A DNA stretch of 64,000 nucleotides from Setophaga petechia (GCA_024362935.1 JANCRA010000117.1:1302001-1366000); one strand, 5' to 3'. Counted from the first letter of the stretch, positions 34,900 through 46,534 are shown. Notes: generated by a model not told the origin, from the sequence alone. Program-made: numbers and translations.

Positions 34900-35343
34900 G
34901 GCTGTCCGGGGCGGGGCCGGGCGCTTCCGGGGCGGGGCCGGTATCACCGGGAACACCCGGGGGCGGAGTCGGGGACATGGGCGGGGCGGGGCGGGGCCGT
35001 GCCGGTAGCATCGGGGGGCGGTACCGGGGGCGGTGCCGGTATCACCGGAGGGGCGGGGCGGTGCTGGGGGCGGTACCGGAATTACCGGGGGCGGTCCCGG
35101 TAGCTCCGGCGGGCGGTGCCGTGCCGTGGGGCGGTGCCAGGGGCGGTACCGGTATCACCGGCGGGGCGGGCCCGGGGGCGGTCCCGGCAGTACCGGCGGG
35201 CGGTGCCGCTCCTGGGGGCGGGCCCGGGGGCGGGCCCGGTATCACCGGCGGGCGGTGCCGCTCCTGGGGGCGGGCCCGGGGGCGGGCCCGGTAGCACCGG
35301 CGGGGCGGGCCCGGCGCTGCCGGCGGGCGGAGCGGGCGCGGCC
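34900..35343 (+). promoter_or_regulatory. DBNL: DBNL GC-rich promoter with tandem Sp1-type boxes
   Basis: Immediately upstream of the DBNL start are more than ten GGGCGGGG or GGGGCGG boxes embedded in repeats of GGTACCGGTATCACCGG. A GGGCGGTGCCGCTCCTGGGG unit is duplicated with a 52-base offset (35201 and 35253). There is no TATA box. The core promoter is therefore itself a minisatellite. Confidence 0.65.
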
Positions 35344-38300
35344 ATGGCGCTGAACCTGGCCAAGAACGGGCGGGCGCTGCAGGAGGCCTACGGGAGCGTG
35401 GTGGCCGCGGGCAGCCGAACCGACTGGTGCGGGACCGGGGGCGGCGCCGGGAGGGGATGGAGGGGATGGGGAGGGGGCTCGGGGGGCCGGGGTGGGGGAT
35501 GGGGACGGGATGGGGGATGGGAGCGAACCGGGGATGGGCGCGGGGGGGGCTGGGAGGGACAGGTGCGGTGGCAGGGGACAAGGGGGGGGATTGGGGGGAT
35601 GATGGGCGGATCAGGGGGTCCTTGGGGGGCTCAGGGGGTGTCTGGGGGGCTCAGGGGGTGTCTGGGGCGGATCAGGGGGTCCTTGGGGGGCTCTGCACTT
35701 CAGAAGGTGCCGGGGTGTGTAAACACCCCAGATAAGCACTAAAGCTGGTTAAAAATCCCATTTCTACCTTAATTTTAGGGCCCTGTTCACCTACGAAGGG
35801 AACAGCAATGACCTGCGAGTGGCCGGCTCCGGAGGTGAGGATTTTGGGGACCATCCCCTGTTTCAGGGTTTTGGGGCTGATTTTGGGATTTTGGGGACCA
35901 TTCCCTGTTTCAGGGTCTGTGGGGTTCATGGGCTCCCCTCACTGCACCTGCCTGAGATTTTGGGGGCTTTTCACCCCCGAGGGTGTTTTGGGGGTGCCCT
36001 GGGGGCTGGGGGCTGTGTCTGGGGGGGTTTTGGAGTGAGGAACATGGAGCAGAACCTCCCTGCCAGCTCTGCTTCCCCTTCCCCTGCTTTTCCTCCTTTG
36101 CTGAGGCTCCCAGTTTGGATCCTGGCTGCTCCTGGGGGTGTTTAAATCCCGGATTAAGGCAGGGCCACGGTGCCCCCGAGCCTCTCACTGGGCCAGGGCT
36201 CCCTGCTCAGGGCTCCCAAGGCCCCTCGTGCCCCATTCCCTCCTTCCTGCCATTCTTTTCTGTTTGTTTTGTGTCTGGCTGCTGATCCCCACCCCGACAC
36301 CCCTGGCTGGGGAGCCTCAGCCTCCAGGAAGCAGCAGCAGCACATCCAGGCTGGGCATTTGCATCCTCTCATCCCTCCCCAGCTTCTCCCTCAGTTTCCA
36401 AGAGCTTTTCCCAGCCCGTGGAAGCTCCTGGGCCTGGTGGAGCCCCGGGGTTTGGTGCTGGGGAGTTCTGTTGAGGAAGTGTTGGGTCCCAGATGAGGTT
36501 TTTGGGGGTTTTTGGGGGTTTTGGGGGGCTGCAGAGGGTGTGCCCCGAGCTCCCCCAGCATTCCCTCACCCACCAGCTTCAGAGTTCCAGCCCCCAACTT
36601 CCCTGCTGGGTTTGGAGCCAAATTTAGAGGCAGCCATGAATATTTAATGGGGAGGAGGAAATGATCTGGGTTGCTGTGCAGGGCAGGGTGAGCTGTGCTG
36701 GGCTCTGAGCTGTGCTGGGCTCTGAGCTGTGCTGGGCTCTGAGCTGTGCTGGGCAGGGTGAGCTGTGCTGGGCAGGGTGAGCTGTGCTGGGCAGGGTGAG
36801 CTGTGCTGGGCTCTGAGCTGTGCAGGGCAGGGTGAGCTGTGCTGGGCTCTGAGCTGTGCTGGGCAGGGTGAGCTGTGCTGGGCTCTGAGCTGTGCAGGGC
36901 AGGGTGAGCTGTGCTGGGCAGGGTGAGCTGTGCTGGGCAGGGTGAGCTGTGCTGGGCAGGGTGAGCTGTGCTGGGCTCTGAGCTGTGCAGGACAGGGTGA
37001 GCTGTGCTGGGCTCTGAGCTGTGCTGGGCTCTGAGCTGTGCTGGGCTCTGAGCTGTGCAGGGCAGGGTGAGCTGTGCTGGGCTCTGAGCTGTGCTGGGCT
37101 CTGAGCTGTGCAGGGCAGGGTGAGCTGTGCTGGGCTCTGAGCTGTGCTGGGCTCTGAGCTGTGCTGGGCTCTGAGCTGTGCTGGGCTCTGAGCTGTGCAG
37201 GGCAGGGTGAGCTGTGCTGGGCTCTGAGCTGTGCTGGGCTCTGAGCTGTGCTGGGCTCGCTGCTCCTGCCAGGGCTGATAAGGAGCAGTGGCTGCTCTCC
37301 CCCTCTCCAGGCTCCCCCAGCCCGGCACAGGAGGGGCTGTGCTCTGGGGATGGTTTTGGGGTGGGAGTGTGCATTTCTGGGGCCTTTCCTCCTTTCCTGG
37401 TGGTTTGTTGGTGTGGTGGGGGTGATCTGCTCCCTTCCCATTGCCCCTGCCTGAGCTCTGGGTGGGATTTTCGCTCTGGGGTCGCTCCCCAGTGCCCAGA
37501 GCAGCTCTGGGGCCCCTCCAGGCGGGTGTGCCAGGGGAGGCGTTGGGGCAGGAGTTTCCCCAGGCTGCTCTACCAGGACCTTGCCCCGTTCCACCCTCTT
37601 GGTTCCTCCTCCACTTCCCATCCTGCAGGGCAGGAACAAGGCCCAGCCAGTTCCTCCAGCTCTCCCCAGCCCCATTTCCCTCCATGAGGGTTCCTGAGCG
37701 TGGTTTTGTGGGCAGAGCTGGAGCTCCTGATGGGTCAGGGGGTGTCAGCAGCTCCTTCCCCTCTCCCTCACCGGGGTGGGGTCCAGGACCTCAGACCCAG
37801 GTAGGGTTTGGGGAGGCCTGAGGAAGAGGAGTGGGGTGATGAAGGCTGCAGGGGCTCAGAGTGGGTGAGAGGAGGCTGAGGGTGGGTAGGGGATGCTCAG
37901 GCTCTGTGTTCTCACAGCAAACACTGAGGGGCTGGGGGCAGCCCCCAGCTCATGGGGAAACCTGGGGGAGCGGGGCTGGGGGCTCTGGGAGGGCTCTGGG
38001 GGGGCTCAGGGCGGGCTGGGCTCACCCCTGTGCTCCCTCCCGGGGCAGAGGGGGGCCTGGAGGAGATGGTGGAGGAGCTCAACAGCGGGAAGGTGATGTA
38101 CGGCTTCTGCCGCGTCCGGGACCCCAACTCGGGGCTGCCCAAATACGTCCTGGTCAACTGGGTGAGTGAGAGGGGACAGCCCTGGGTGAGTGGGGACAGC
38201 CCTGGGACAGACCTGGGGATGGCTGGGACAGGCCTGGGTGAGTGGGGACGGCTGGGACAGACCTGGGGACAGCCCCGGGGACAGCCCCAGGGGGCTCAGG

Positions 38301-41300
38301 TGGGCTGGGATGGGGCTCATGCAGCCCTGAGGGCACCCCAAGGGGCTCAGGCGGGCTGTGAGGGGCTCAGTGAGCTGCTGGTGTCCCCTGCAGACAGGTG
38401 AAGGTGTCAATGACGTGAGGAAAGGAGCCTGCGCCAACCACGTCAGCACTGTGGCCAACTTCCTGAAGGTCTGAGCCTGCTCTGCCCCCCCCCAGTGAGC
38501 ATTTTGGGTGGGGGGGCCCTCAGACCACCCCCTCTGCCCCCCTGCCACCCTCAGGGACATTTTCCAGTGGAGCCCCTTGCCCAAATGATCCCCCTGGGTA
38601 TCTCCCCCTTGTCCCTGCCCTGGGAGCTCCGGGGCAGCTGCTGGGTCTGGGGGCTCCCAGGGCTCACCCCGAGCCCCCGCTGGGTCTGGGGGCTCCCAGG
38701 GCTCACCCCGAGCCCCCGCTGGCTCCTCTGCTCAGGGCGCCCACGTCACCATCAACGCCCGGGCAGAGGAGGACGTGGAGCCCGAGCTGATCATGGAGAA
38801 GGTGGCCAAGGCCTCGGGGGCCAACTACAGCTTCCACAAGGAGAGCAGCAAGTTCCAGGACTCGGGACCCCAGGCCCCCGTGGTGAGCTGGGGCAGGGGG
38901 GGTGCGGGGGGTCTCTGGGGGGTGGGGAAGGTCTGGGAGCACTTTGATCCCACGGTGGAAGGGACATTGCCCCCTCTGCGGGATGCTCAGGGCAGTAATT
39001 CCCCGTTTTTGGCAAGGTGCACATCACTGGCCTCACCCAGCCCTCTTTTAATCTGTGGGGCAAAGCATCAGGCTATGGGAACTTCTCAACTTCTTCTCAG
39101 GGAGGTCCCAGGCTGGGCTGCTTTGGGCTGGTTTGTGACAAAAGGTGCCAGCAAGGTGTTTTGTCTGTGTCTGCTCAGGGCTCTGTGTACCAGAAGACGA
39201 ACGCCATGTCTGAGATCAAGAGGGTCAATAAGGACAATTTCTGGGCCAAGGCAGAGGTGGGTGAGCGTGAGCCCTGGAGCACGGGGTGTCTGGGGGTAGC
39301 TGGAGGCTGTTCTCCCATGCTATTCCAATTCCTGCTGGGCCCAGGGCCCAGAAAGGGCAGAGCTGCTGCCCTGGGTGCTCCCCAGCAGGGCTGCAGGTGC
39401 TGCTCCATCTCCTGTGTTTCACCTGGGCCTGGCTCGGGCAGGGAGGGCTGGGCTGGATCCCAGCTCCCAGCAAACCCCAGCTGGGTGGGGAGGCTGGGCT
39501 GTGACTCTGCAGGGCTGCTCCCTGTTCCCTTCCCTTGCACCTGGGGTTTATGGGGTTAAGCAATAATGTGTGAACCTGCTGACTGGGAAAGTGCCCTGGG
39601 ATCCACCACGGGCCCCAGGACCTGCTGTGATTCCCCCTGGGCTGTGCTGTGTGTCCCAGGGATCTGCTGTGTGTGCCCCCCCGGGATCCACCACGGGCCC
39701 CAGGACCTGCTGTGATTCCCCCTGGGCTGTGCTGTGTGTCCCAGGGATCTGCTGTGTGTGCCCCCCCTGGGATCCACCATGGGCCCCAGGACCTGCTGTG
39801 TATCCCCCTGGGATCCATGGTGTGTCCTTGGGATCCACCATGTACCCCAGGATGTGCTGTGTCCTTGGGGTCCACCACAAGCCCCAAGACCCACCGTGTT
39901 CCCCAGGGATGTGCCATGTCCTTGGGATCCTCCATGTCCCCCAGGGACGTACTGTGTGTTCCCAGGGATGTGCTGTGTGTCTCCTGGATGTGCCATGTCC
40001 TTGGGATCCACCATGTGCCCAGGGACGTGCTGTGTGTCCTTGGGACGTGCTGTGTGTTCCCAGGGATGTGCCATGTCCTTGGGATCTGCCGTGTCCCTCC
40101 TGGGACATGCTGTGTGTCCCAGGGATGTGCTGTGTGTTCCCAGAGATGTGCCCTGTGCCCCTTGAACCCGCCGTGTCCCCCCAGACCTGCCCTGTGCCCC
40201 GGGGTGCAGAGGGCTGGGGGGCTTGGAGCCCTGGCAGCGGGACCCCTGCCCCCGTGTGCCCAGTGTCCCCGTGTGCCCAGTGTCCCCGTGTGCCCAGTGT
40301 GCCTGTGTGCCCAGTGTCCCCGTGTGCCCAGTGTCCCCGTGTGCCCAGTGTCCCCCAGCCCCGTGTGCCCAGTGTCCCACACCCATCTCTGCCCAGTACC
40401 CCTGTGTACCCAGCATCCCACACTCGTCTGTGCCCAGTGTCCCCGTGTGCCCAGTGTCCCCCAGCCCCGTGTGCCCAGTGTCCCCCAGCCCCGTGTGCCC
40501 AGTGTCCCCCAGCCCCGTGTCTCCGTGTGCCCAGTGTCCCCCAGCCCAGAGTGCCCAGTGTCCCCGTGTGCCCAGTGTCCCCGTGTGCCCAGTGTCCCCG
40601 TGTGCCCCCACCCCACCGCTGTGCCCGCAGAAGGACGAGCAGGAGCGGCGGCAGGAGGAGCGGCGGCGGGCGGAGCAGGAGCGGCAGCGCCTGGAGCAGG
40701 AGCGGCGGCAGCGGGAGCTGCGGGAGGCGGCGGGGCGGGAGCGGCTGTGCCAGGCCCGGGCCAGCGAGATTGAGGAGCACAAGTGAGGGGGCATCGGGGC
40801 CGGGGCATCGGGGCCTGGCCATCGGGGTCTGGGGCATTGGGGTCTGGGGCATTGGGGTCTGGGGCATCGGGGCCTGGGCATGGGGGCCTGGGCATCGGGG
40901 CCTGGGCATGGGGGCCTGGGCATCGGGGCCTGGGCATCGGGGCCTGGGCATCGGGGCCGGGGCATCGGGGGTCTGGGGCATTGGGGTCTGGGGCATCGGA
41001 GCCTGGGCACGGGGTCCTGGGCATCGGGGCCTGCTGTGCATCGGGGCCTGGGGCATCGGGGCCTGGGGCATCAGGGCCTGGGGCATCGGGGCCTGGGCAT
41101 CGGGGCCTGCCGTGCCTCGGGGTGCTGCTGGCACTGTCCCTGGCACTGTCACTGTCTATGCTGCCCTGCCCTGCCGTGCCTCGGGGTGCTGCTGGCACTG
41201 TCCCTGGCACTGTCACTGTCACTGCCTGCCGTGCCTCGGGGTGCTGCTGGCACTGGCACTGCCCCTCCGAGCTGCCCCCACCCCAGCAGGGTTTGTTCCT

Positions 41301-44300
41301 CAGGGAGGGAAGGGTTCCACGCATTTCCCGTGCTGGGATTCCTGCAGGAAATCTCCTTGAAGAGAGCAGATTTGAGGGGATCTTGATCCAACTGTGATTC
41401 CTGCAGGAATCTCCCTTATGAGGACAGGCTTGAGGGGATCCTGATCCTCCCTGGCTGCTTGTCCAGCATCACCCTGGGCCTCCCTGCCCCTGGATCCTGC
41501 TCCAGGACTCTCCTCCCAGTTTTGCTCCCCAAACTCCTGCCTGGCACCCATGGCCCTGTTTTGGGGTGTCAGAGCTCCAGGGAGCTCCAGCCCCACAGGG
41601 ATGGCTCAGGAGACCTGCCCAGCTCCCATATGAGTTGCTCATGTCCCTGTCCCCAAGGAGGAGATTGCCCTGGAATGATCCCAGTGCTTGGAGCAGCTTC
41701 TGCCCCTCTCACCCTGCTCCTGTCCTCAAGGGTGACTGCAGCACCTTCACGTGCTGTTCCTGCACCTGGGATAGTGGGTGAGGTCTCAAAGGCTCATTTT
41801 TAACCCATTTGTCCCCACAGGAGACTGCAGCAGCAGCAGGAGGCTGCGAGCAGGGACAGGGAGCAGCAGCAGTGGGTGAGCTCTGTGCTGGCCCCAGGCG
41901 AGGTTTGCCCAGGGTGGAGGGCACAGGGCCAGTGGAAATGGCCCCCAAGCTGCCCAGGGGAGGTTTAAGTTGGGTGTTGGGGAAATTCCTTCACGGGAAG
42001 GGCTGTGCAGCCCTGGCAGTGGTGCAGTCCCTGTCCCCGGGGGATGGCACAGCTCTGGGCGTGTGGCACCTGGGGACATGGGGCAGTGGTGGCCGTGGCA
42101 GTGCTGGGGGGCAGCTCCACTCTGCTCTCAGGGCTTTTCCCACTCGAAATCATTCCCTGGCCCCGTGGCACCACGCCCAGAATTCCCACATCTTCCTCCT
42201 GGATTCCTCCTCATCCTCCCCTCACCACAGCTCCCTGGGGCCCGAGGGGGGCAGGAGGGCTGGAGGGGGGCTCTGGCAGGGCTGTGGGGGTGGCCCAGCC
42301 CTGTCCCTGTCCCATCCCCTGGTGGCCCAGCCCTGTCCCCATGCCCTGGTGGCCCAGCCCTGTCCCATCCCCTGGTGGCCCAGCCCTGTCCCTGTCCCAT
42401 CCCCTGGTGGCCCAGCCCTGTCCCTGTCCCATCCCCTGCTGCAGAAGGAGCACGCCGAGGAGGATGAGGCTCGCCGGGGCGTCAGGAGGAGCCAGTCAGT
42501 GGAGAAGGCCCAGGTGGGGAACTGCCCATGCCCGGGGCAGGGGGGGCTGCTGGGCCCTGGCTGACCCTGTGCCCCCTCCCCGGGCAGGAGGCGGCCACGC
42601 TGATCGCACAGAGAGCCGTGAACCCCCGAGACATCTTCAAACAGAGGGAGAGAGCGGGGCCGGGGGACACGGGGCTGCCAGCACAGCCAGGTACGGGCTG
42701 GGGACACAGCCAGGTGTGGCCTGGGACAGGGCAGGGGCTGGGGACACAGCCAGGTGTGGCCTGGGACAGGGCAGGGGCTGGGGACACGGCCAGGTGTGGG
42801 CTGGGACAGGGCAGGGGTTGGGGACACGGCCAGGTGTGGCCTGGGACAGGGCAGGGGCTGGGGACACGGCCAGGTGTGGCCTGGGACAGGGCAGGGGCTG
42901 GGGACACAGCCTAGGGACACTGCAAGGGGCTGGGGACACAGCCAGGTGTGGCCTGGGACAGGGCAGGGGCTGGGGACACGGCCAGGTGTGGCCTGGGACA
43001 GGGCAGGGGCTGGGGACACGGCCAGGTGTGGCCTGGGACAGGGCAGGGGCTGGGGACACAGCCTAGGGACACTGCAAGGGGCTGGGGACACGGCCAGGTG
43101 TGGCCTGGGACAGGGCAGGGGCTGGGGATGCAGCCTGGGGACACTGCAAGGGGCTGGGGGCAGTCCCAGGCCCCCCGGGTCCCTCTGCATGAGGAGGGGT
43201 CCCAGTGGCACAGCAGTACTGAGAGGCCACAGCAGCACCCTGCTGTTCTCTGCTGGGCTGTGTCCAGCTCCAGCTGAGCTTTAATCACAAAGACAGCAGA
43301 TTTGCAAACTCTGATTCCCCTTCTGAGCCTTTAGAGTTTGTTGTTTTTATTTTTTCTTTTTAATTAGAGTTCAATCTGTTAACATCAGGAAACCATCATT
43401 ATCACAATTTCTCCCAGGTTTTTGTGCTGCCCCAGGCAGGCAGAGCCTGGTGCTGTCAGCAGGGCCTGGTCTGATCTCTCAGGCAGGAATCAGGAAGTTT
43501 GCAGGGCAGAGCTGAGAGCCCCTGAGGAAGTGGCTGTGGCTCGTGACACCCCTGGGTGGCTGCCTCTGCCTCCTCTTCCTCCTCCTCCTCCTCACCCAGC
43601 CCCCTCCAAAGCACCTTGGATTGATCCCAGTGATCACTTCCACTTGGTGACAGGAGCAGGAATCCTGGGCCTTGGGCAGGCATGCCCTGGGTGGGAGAGG
43701 GGAGGGTGCCAGGCTAGGAAAATGTCTGTTTTTGGTGGTTGAAAATGTCTTTTTGATCATGACTTTGAGGTGTTTCATGGAGGAAAGGCAGATAAATGCC
43801 CTGGAGTTGATCAGAGATAAGGGCAGGCAGGAGTCCTGGTGCTGGTAGGGCTGGTGCAGGAATTCTGCTCAGCTTTTGTTTGGTTTGGAGGTGGAGATGA
43901 GGAGATGGCAGCTCGGGTACCTGCTGCCACAGGGAGTGCACTGGCAGGAGCCAGTTTGCATCATCCCCTCCAGTCTGGGGTCTGTGGCCTTCCATGTGCT
44001 CCCAGAGCCACCACGGAGAGCCAGAGGCTGCAGCTCTGCCTCCTCCCCAGAAACACACTAATTAATTCATTCATTTATTCATTTATTCATTTATTCTTTA
44101 CATTTCCCCTTGCCTGCTGCTGCAGCCAGTTGCCAAACTTGTTTCCCACAGCCAGGGCTGGGGCTGGAAAATCCTGCTGGGGAGGGCGAGGCAGCAGCGT
44201 GGGGGTGCCCAGGGGGGCTGGGGGACCCCTCCCTGCCTGAGCAGCCCTGAGCAGCCCTGAGCAGCCCCCTCCCCTCTTGGGGAGCCCCCCTGAGCAGCCC

Positions 44301-46380
44301 CTGCTCTCCCCAGGACTTCCCCTGCTCTTTCCAGCTGCAGCTCTCACACATTTGGGCATTTGGAGGGCATTTGGAGGGCAGGCTTGGAGATTCCATTTGG
44401 GTTTGGGCTCTGCCTGCAGCCAGGGCTGAGGGCGGTGCTGAGGATGAGGATGAGGATGGTTCCTGCTTGTCCTCAGGTGCCAAGGCCAGGCTGGGCACTG
44501 GGGTTTGGGGCACCTGGGTGTCCCTGCCCTGGCACAGTGAGGTGTCCCTGCCCTGGCACTGGGGTGTCCCTGCCCTGGCACTGGGGTGTCCCTGCCCTGG
44601 CACAGTGACGTGTCCCTGCCCAGCTGTTCCCAGTGCTCTGGGCAGGAGCTGGTTCCAGGGCAGGGCTGGCTGTGCCCAGAGCTCTGCCCGTGTGCTGTGG
44701 GTGGCACTGGGGGTGTCCCCAGGCCACTGTCACCACTAGATGCTGCTCTTGACCAGGGCTGTGCTCCAGCCCCTCCCTCCATGGCAATGATCCATCCTGA
44801 GCCAGTTCATCCCTCCCCTGCCTGGGGCAGATCTGTGCTTTGTCCTCTCCTCTGCTCCCCAGACCCCTCCTCACCCCATCCCTGCCTGGGCAGGGGTCCC
44901 GGGAGCCCCGGGATGAGCCCGGTGTGGCCCCAGCCCGGGCAGGGGAGGGGACAGGGGCTGGCCCCGGTGACAGAGCCCTGGTTCCTCCTCAGGACGGGAC
45001 TCTGGGTACAGCTCTGGGGTGCCAGGCTCCCACGGGGAGGAGAACCTGTACGAGGAGCCCCCCGAGCCCTCGGCCATCTACGAGGAGCCCCCCCAGGTGA
45101 GTCTGGGGGCCCTGGGCTGGGAGGGGGAGCGTGGCTTGGCCCATCCCTGGGATGAGCTGGGACTGAAACTCTGAGCTGAGATCGTTGGGAATGGTGAAAC
45201 CCCAGGGCCCAGGGTGCTCAGGGTGCCCCTGTGGGGCAGAGGGTGCTGCTGTGTCCCCTCCCTGTGGGGACACTGGTGCCCAGTCCCTGGCACCCCCTGC
45301 ACCCCAGGGCTGTCAGTGCCACATCCCAGAGCCAGCGTGGGGAGAGGATCCACATCAGCCTCCTCCAAAGCCTCTCCTCCTCCTGCTGCCTCCCTGCCCC
45401 TCTGGGCCATCCCAGCTGCTCCTGGTGCCCTCCAGGGGCTCCTCCTGGGCTGTGCTGTGCTGCCCCTCTGGTTTGTTCCCAGGCATTCCAAGCCTTTGCT
45501 CCTTCTGGAGCTTGTCTGGGGTGTCCAGCAGGTTGCAGGGGATCCCAGAGGGGGTGGGCTGAGGGGATCCCTGAGCCCTTCTGAGGAGAGCAGACCTCAG
45601 CCAGCTCAGCTCTGGCAGAAAGGCTCCAGGAGCTGGGGCTTGTCTGCTGGGGATGAGCCCCTGTCTGCAGCAGGGTCCCTGGGGATTTCTGCCCCTGTTT
45701 CCCCTGGGTGGGATCCCAAGGGACAGGGATGGTGTTGAGCCCCGTGGCCACCTTGGCACAGCTTGCCCAGGGTTTACTCCAGAGGGCACCCAGACCCTCC
45801 AGCTCCCCAGGCCTGGGGGCTGATGGACGTTGCTGGGCTTTGTTCTCTTCCCTCCCACCCCTCTCCTGCTGATCCCTGCCCTCCTCTCCCTCCTGAAGGA
45901 CCAAGCTGACGATGCCAAGTACGACTACAGGGTGGAGTACCAGGAGCCCCCAGACCTGGCGGGGAAGGGGCTCTGTGCCCGGGCACTCTATGACTACCAG
46001 GCTGGTGAGACCTCTGAGCCGCTCTGCCCTTGCCCCAGTCCCTCCCCAGCTCTCTTGGAGCCCCTCCAGGCACTGCAAGGGTCTCCCTGGAGCTGTCCCT
46101 GCCCCAGGGACATCCCCAGCCCTCCCAGTGTGTCCCCATGGCGGAGGGGTTTGGCCCTTGGGGCAGCCCCCCATCCCCGTTACCCTGGGAGCCTGGGGCT
46201 GGGGTGGCTCAGGCACTCTGCCCCCTGTGTCCCCCTGCAGCTGATGACACCGAGATCTCCTTTGACCCCGAGAACATCATCACCAACATCGAGATGATCG
46301 ACGAGGGCTGGTGGCGCGGCTTCGGCCCCGACGGCCACTTCGGGATGTTCCCGGCCAACTACGTGGAGCTGATCGAGTAG
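35344..46380 (+). CDS. DBNL: DBNL, drebrin-like protein (HIP-55, mAbp1)
   Basis: A cytosolic F-actin-binding adaptor linking actin to endocytosis (dynamin) and antigen-receptor signalling. Exons are 35344-35426, 35779-35834, 38049-38161, 38394-38468, 38736-38882, 39179-39256, 40631-40782, 41821-41875, 42445-42513, 42588-42690, 44993-45096, 45899-46004 and 46241-46380, giving 426 residues (human 430). An ADF-homology domain spans about 1-135, with [14 protein letters not shown] and [11 protein letters not shown] matching the family. Residues 185-280 are a charged coiled-coil-like region. NLYEEPPEP and AIYEEPPQ carry Tyr330 and Tyr340, equivalent to the kinase-target tyrosines of mammals. The SH3 domain is 371-426 ([24 protein letters not shown]). 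The start has good context and matches the family N-terminus. Introns 2, 6, 7 and 10 are mostly minisatellite. Confidence 0.98.
36687..37265. repeat. 17/19-bp compound minisatellite in DBNL intron 2
   Basis: Alternating units GGGCTCTGAGCTGTGCT (17) and GGGCAGGGTGAGCTGTGCT (19) repeat more than 30 times. The order of the two unit types is irregular, a minisatellite variant-repeat pattern that could be useful for typing. Confidence 0.95.
38162..38300. repeat. Array starting at the DBNL exon 3 donor with two further donor copies
   Basis: The authentic donor CTGG/GTGAGTGAG at 38162 is repeated as CTGG/GTGAGTGGGG at 38186 and 38238, each followed by GACAGC or GACGGC. Degenerate GGGACAGCCCTGGG units continue to about 38300. 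Confidence 0.85.
39585..40610. repeat. Two adjoining minisatellites in DBNL intron 6
   Basis: 39585-40200 holds degenerate units around GTGCTGTGTGTCCCAGGGAT and GGGATCCACCATG. 40250-40610 holds 17-base CCCAGTGTCCCCGTGTG units. The second array runs to within about 20 bases of the exon 7 acceptor. Confidence 0.9.
40790..41110. repeat. GGGGCATCGGGGCCTGG array in DBNL intron 7
   Basis: Units of 14-18 bases begin eight bases after the exon 7 donor and extend about 320 bases. They are G-rich with many GGGG runs, giving G-quadruplex potential on the transcript. Confidence 0.92.
41335..41455. repeat. Duplicated palindrome-bearing segment in DBNL intron 7
   Basis: Two copies of a roughly 60-base segment contain GATTCCTGCAGGAA followed by TTGAGGGGATC and TTGATCC or CTGATCC. 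The second contains a perfect 16-base palindrome, GATTCCTGCAGGAATC, at 41396-41411. Confidence 0.8.
42295..42440. repeat. Array reaching the DBNL exon 9 acceptor
   Basis: Units of CCCCTGGTGGCCCAGCCCTG and TCCCTGTCCCAT precede the acceptor CCCCTGCTGCAG at 42444. The unit resembles the acceptor but replaces CTGCAG by GTGGCCCAG. Confidence 0.8.
42691..43165. repeat. 40-bp minisatellite carrying copies of the DBNL exon 10 donor
   Basis: The exon ends CACAGCCAG/GTACGG. The array repeats ACAGCCAG/GTGTGG or ACGGCCAG/GTGTGG with GT at 42714, 42754, 42794, 42834, 42874, 42946, 42986, 43026 and 43098. The step is 40 bases except at insertions. Confidence 0.93.
43270..44110. other. Non-repetitive middle of DBNL intron 10
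   Basis: It contains an AT-rich stretch (43320-43410), a run of ATTC tetramers (about 44063-44097) and otherwise ordinary sequence. I looked for an extra DBNL exon corresponding to the Ser/Pro-rich linker of mammals and found none that is splice-bounded and in frame. Confidence 0.5.
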
Positions 46381-46511
46381 GGGGCTGCTGGGGGCTGCTG
46401 GGGGCTGCTGGGGGGCTCCAGACCCCCGGGGCCGCTCCAGACCCCGAGCCCACCCAGCTCCAGCCTGGCTCTTCCAGCGACACGTGGCTTTATTTCTTTA
46501 TTTCTTTATTT

Positions 46512-46534
46512 CTCTCTCTCTCTCTCTCTCTCTC
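46512..46534. repeat. TC dinucleotide microsatellite in DBNL 3'UTR
   Basis: About 11 TC repeats lie 130 bases after the stop codon, following TTTATTTCT units. Confidence 0.9.

Larger units (their letters stand above)
32648..35343. other. Divergent intergenic region between TCF7L1 and DBNL
   Basis: The two genes are transcribed away from each other from start codons 2.7 kb apart. No exon was found between them. The interval holds short CCATCCCACCCATGGTGCCC repeats (about 33175-33275), a 24-base CTCCCGGGACCCCCAGAACA array (34365-34490) and GC-rich arrays near DBNL. Non-repetitive sequence at 33560-33960 has TTAATTAACATTTCC-type AT islands. Confidence 0.6.

Noticed and set aside
36391..37685. 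Several overlapping antisense frames of 320-350 codons in DBNL intron 2
   Set aside because: The same 17/19-base repeat is open in all three frames, giving [13 protein letters not shown] peptides. It is not a protein.
39225..41324. 700-codon antisense open frames in DBNL introns 6-7
   Set aside because: They are generated by repeats with low stop content ([15 protein letters not shown] peptides) open in several frames at once.
43270..44990. An additional DBNL exon in intron 10
   Set aside because: No segment bounded by AG and GT in the right phase resembles the mammalian linker. The neighbouring exons join in frame without it.
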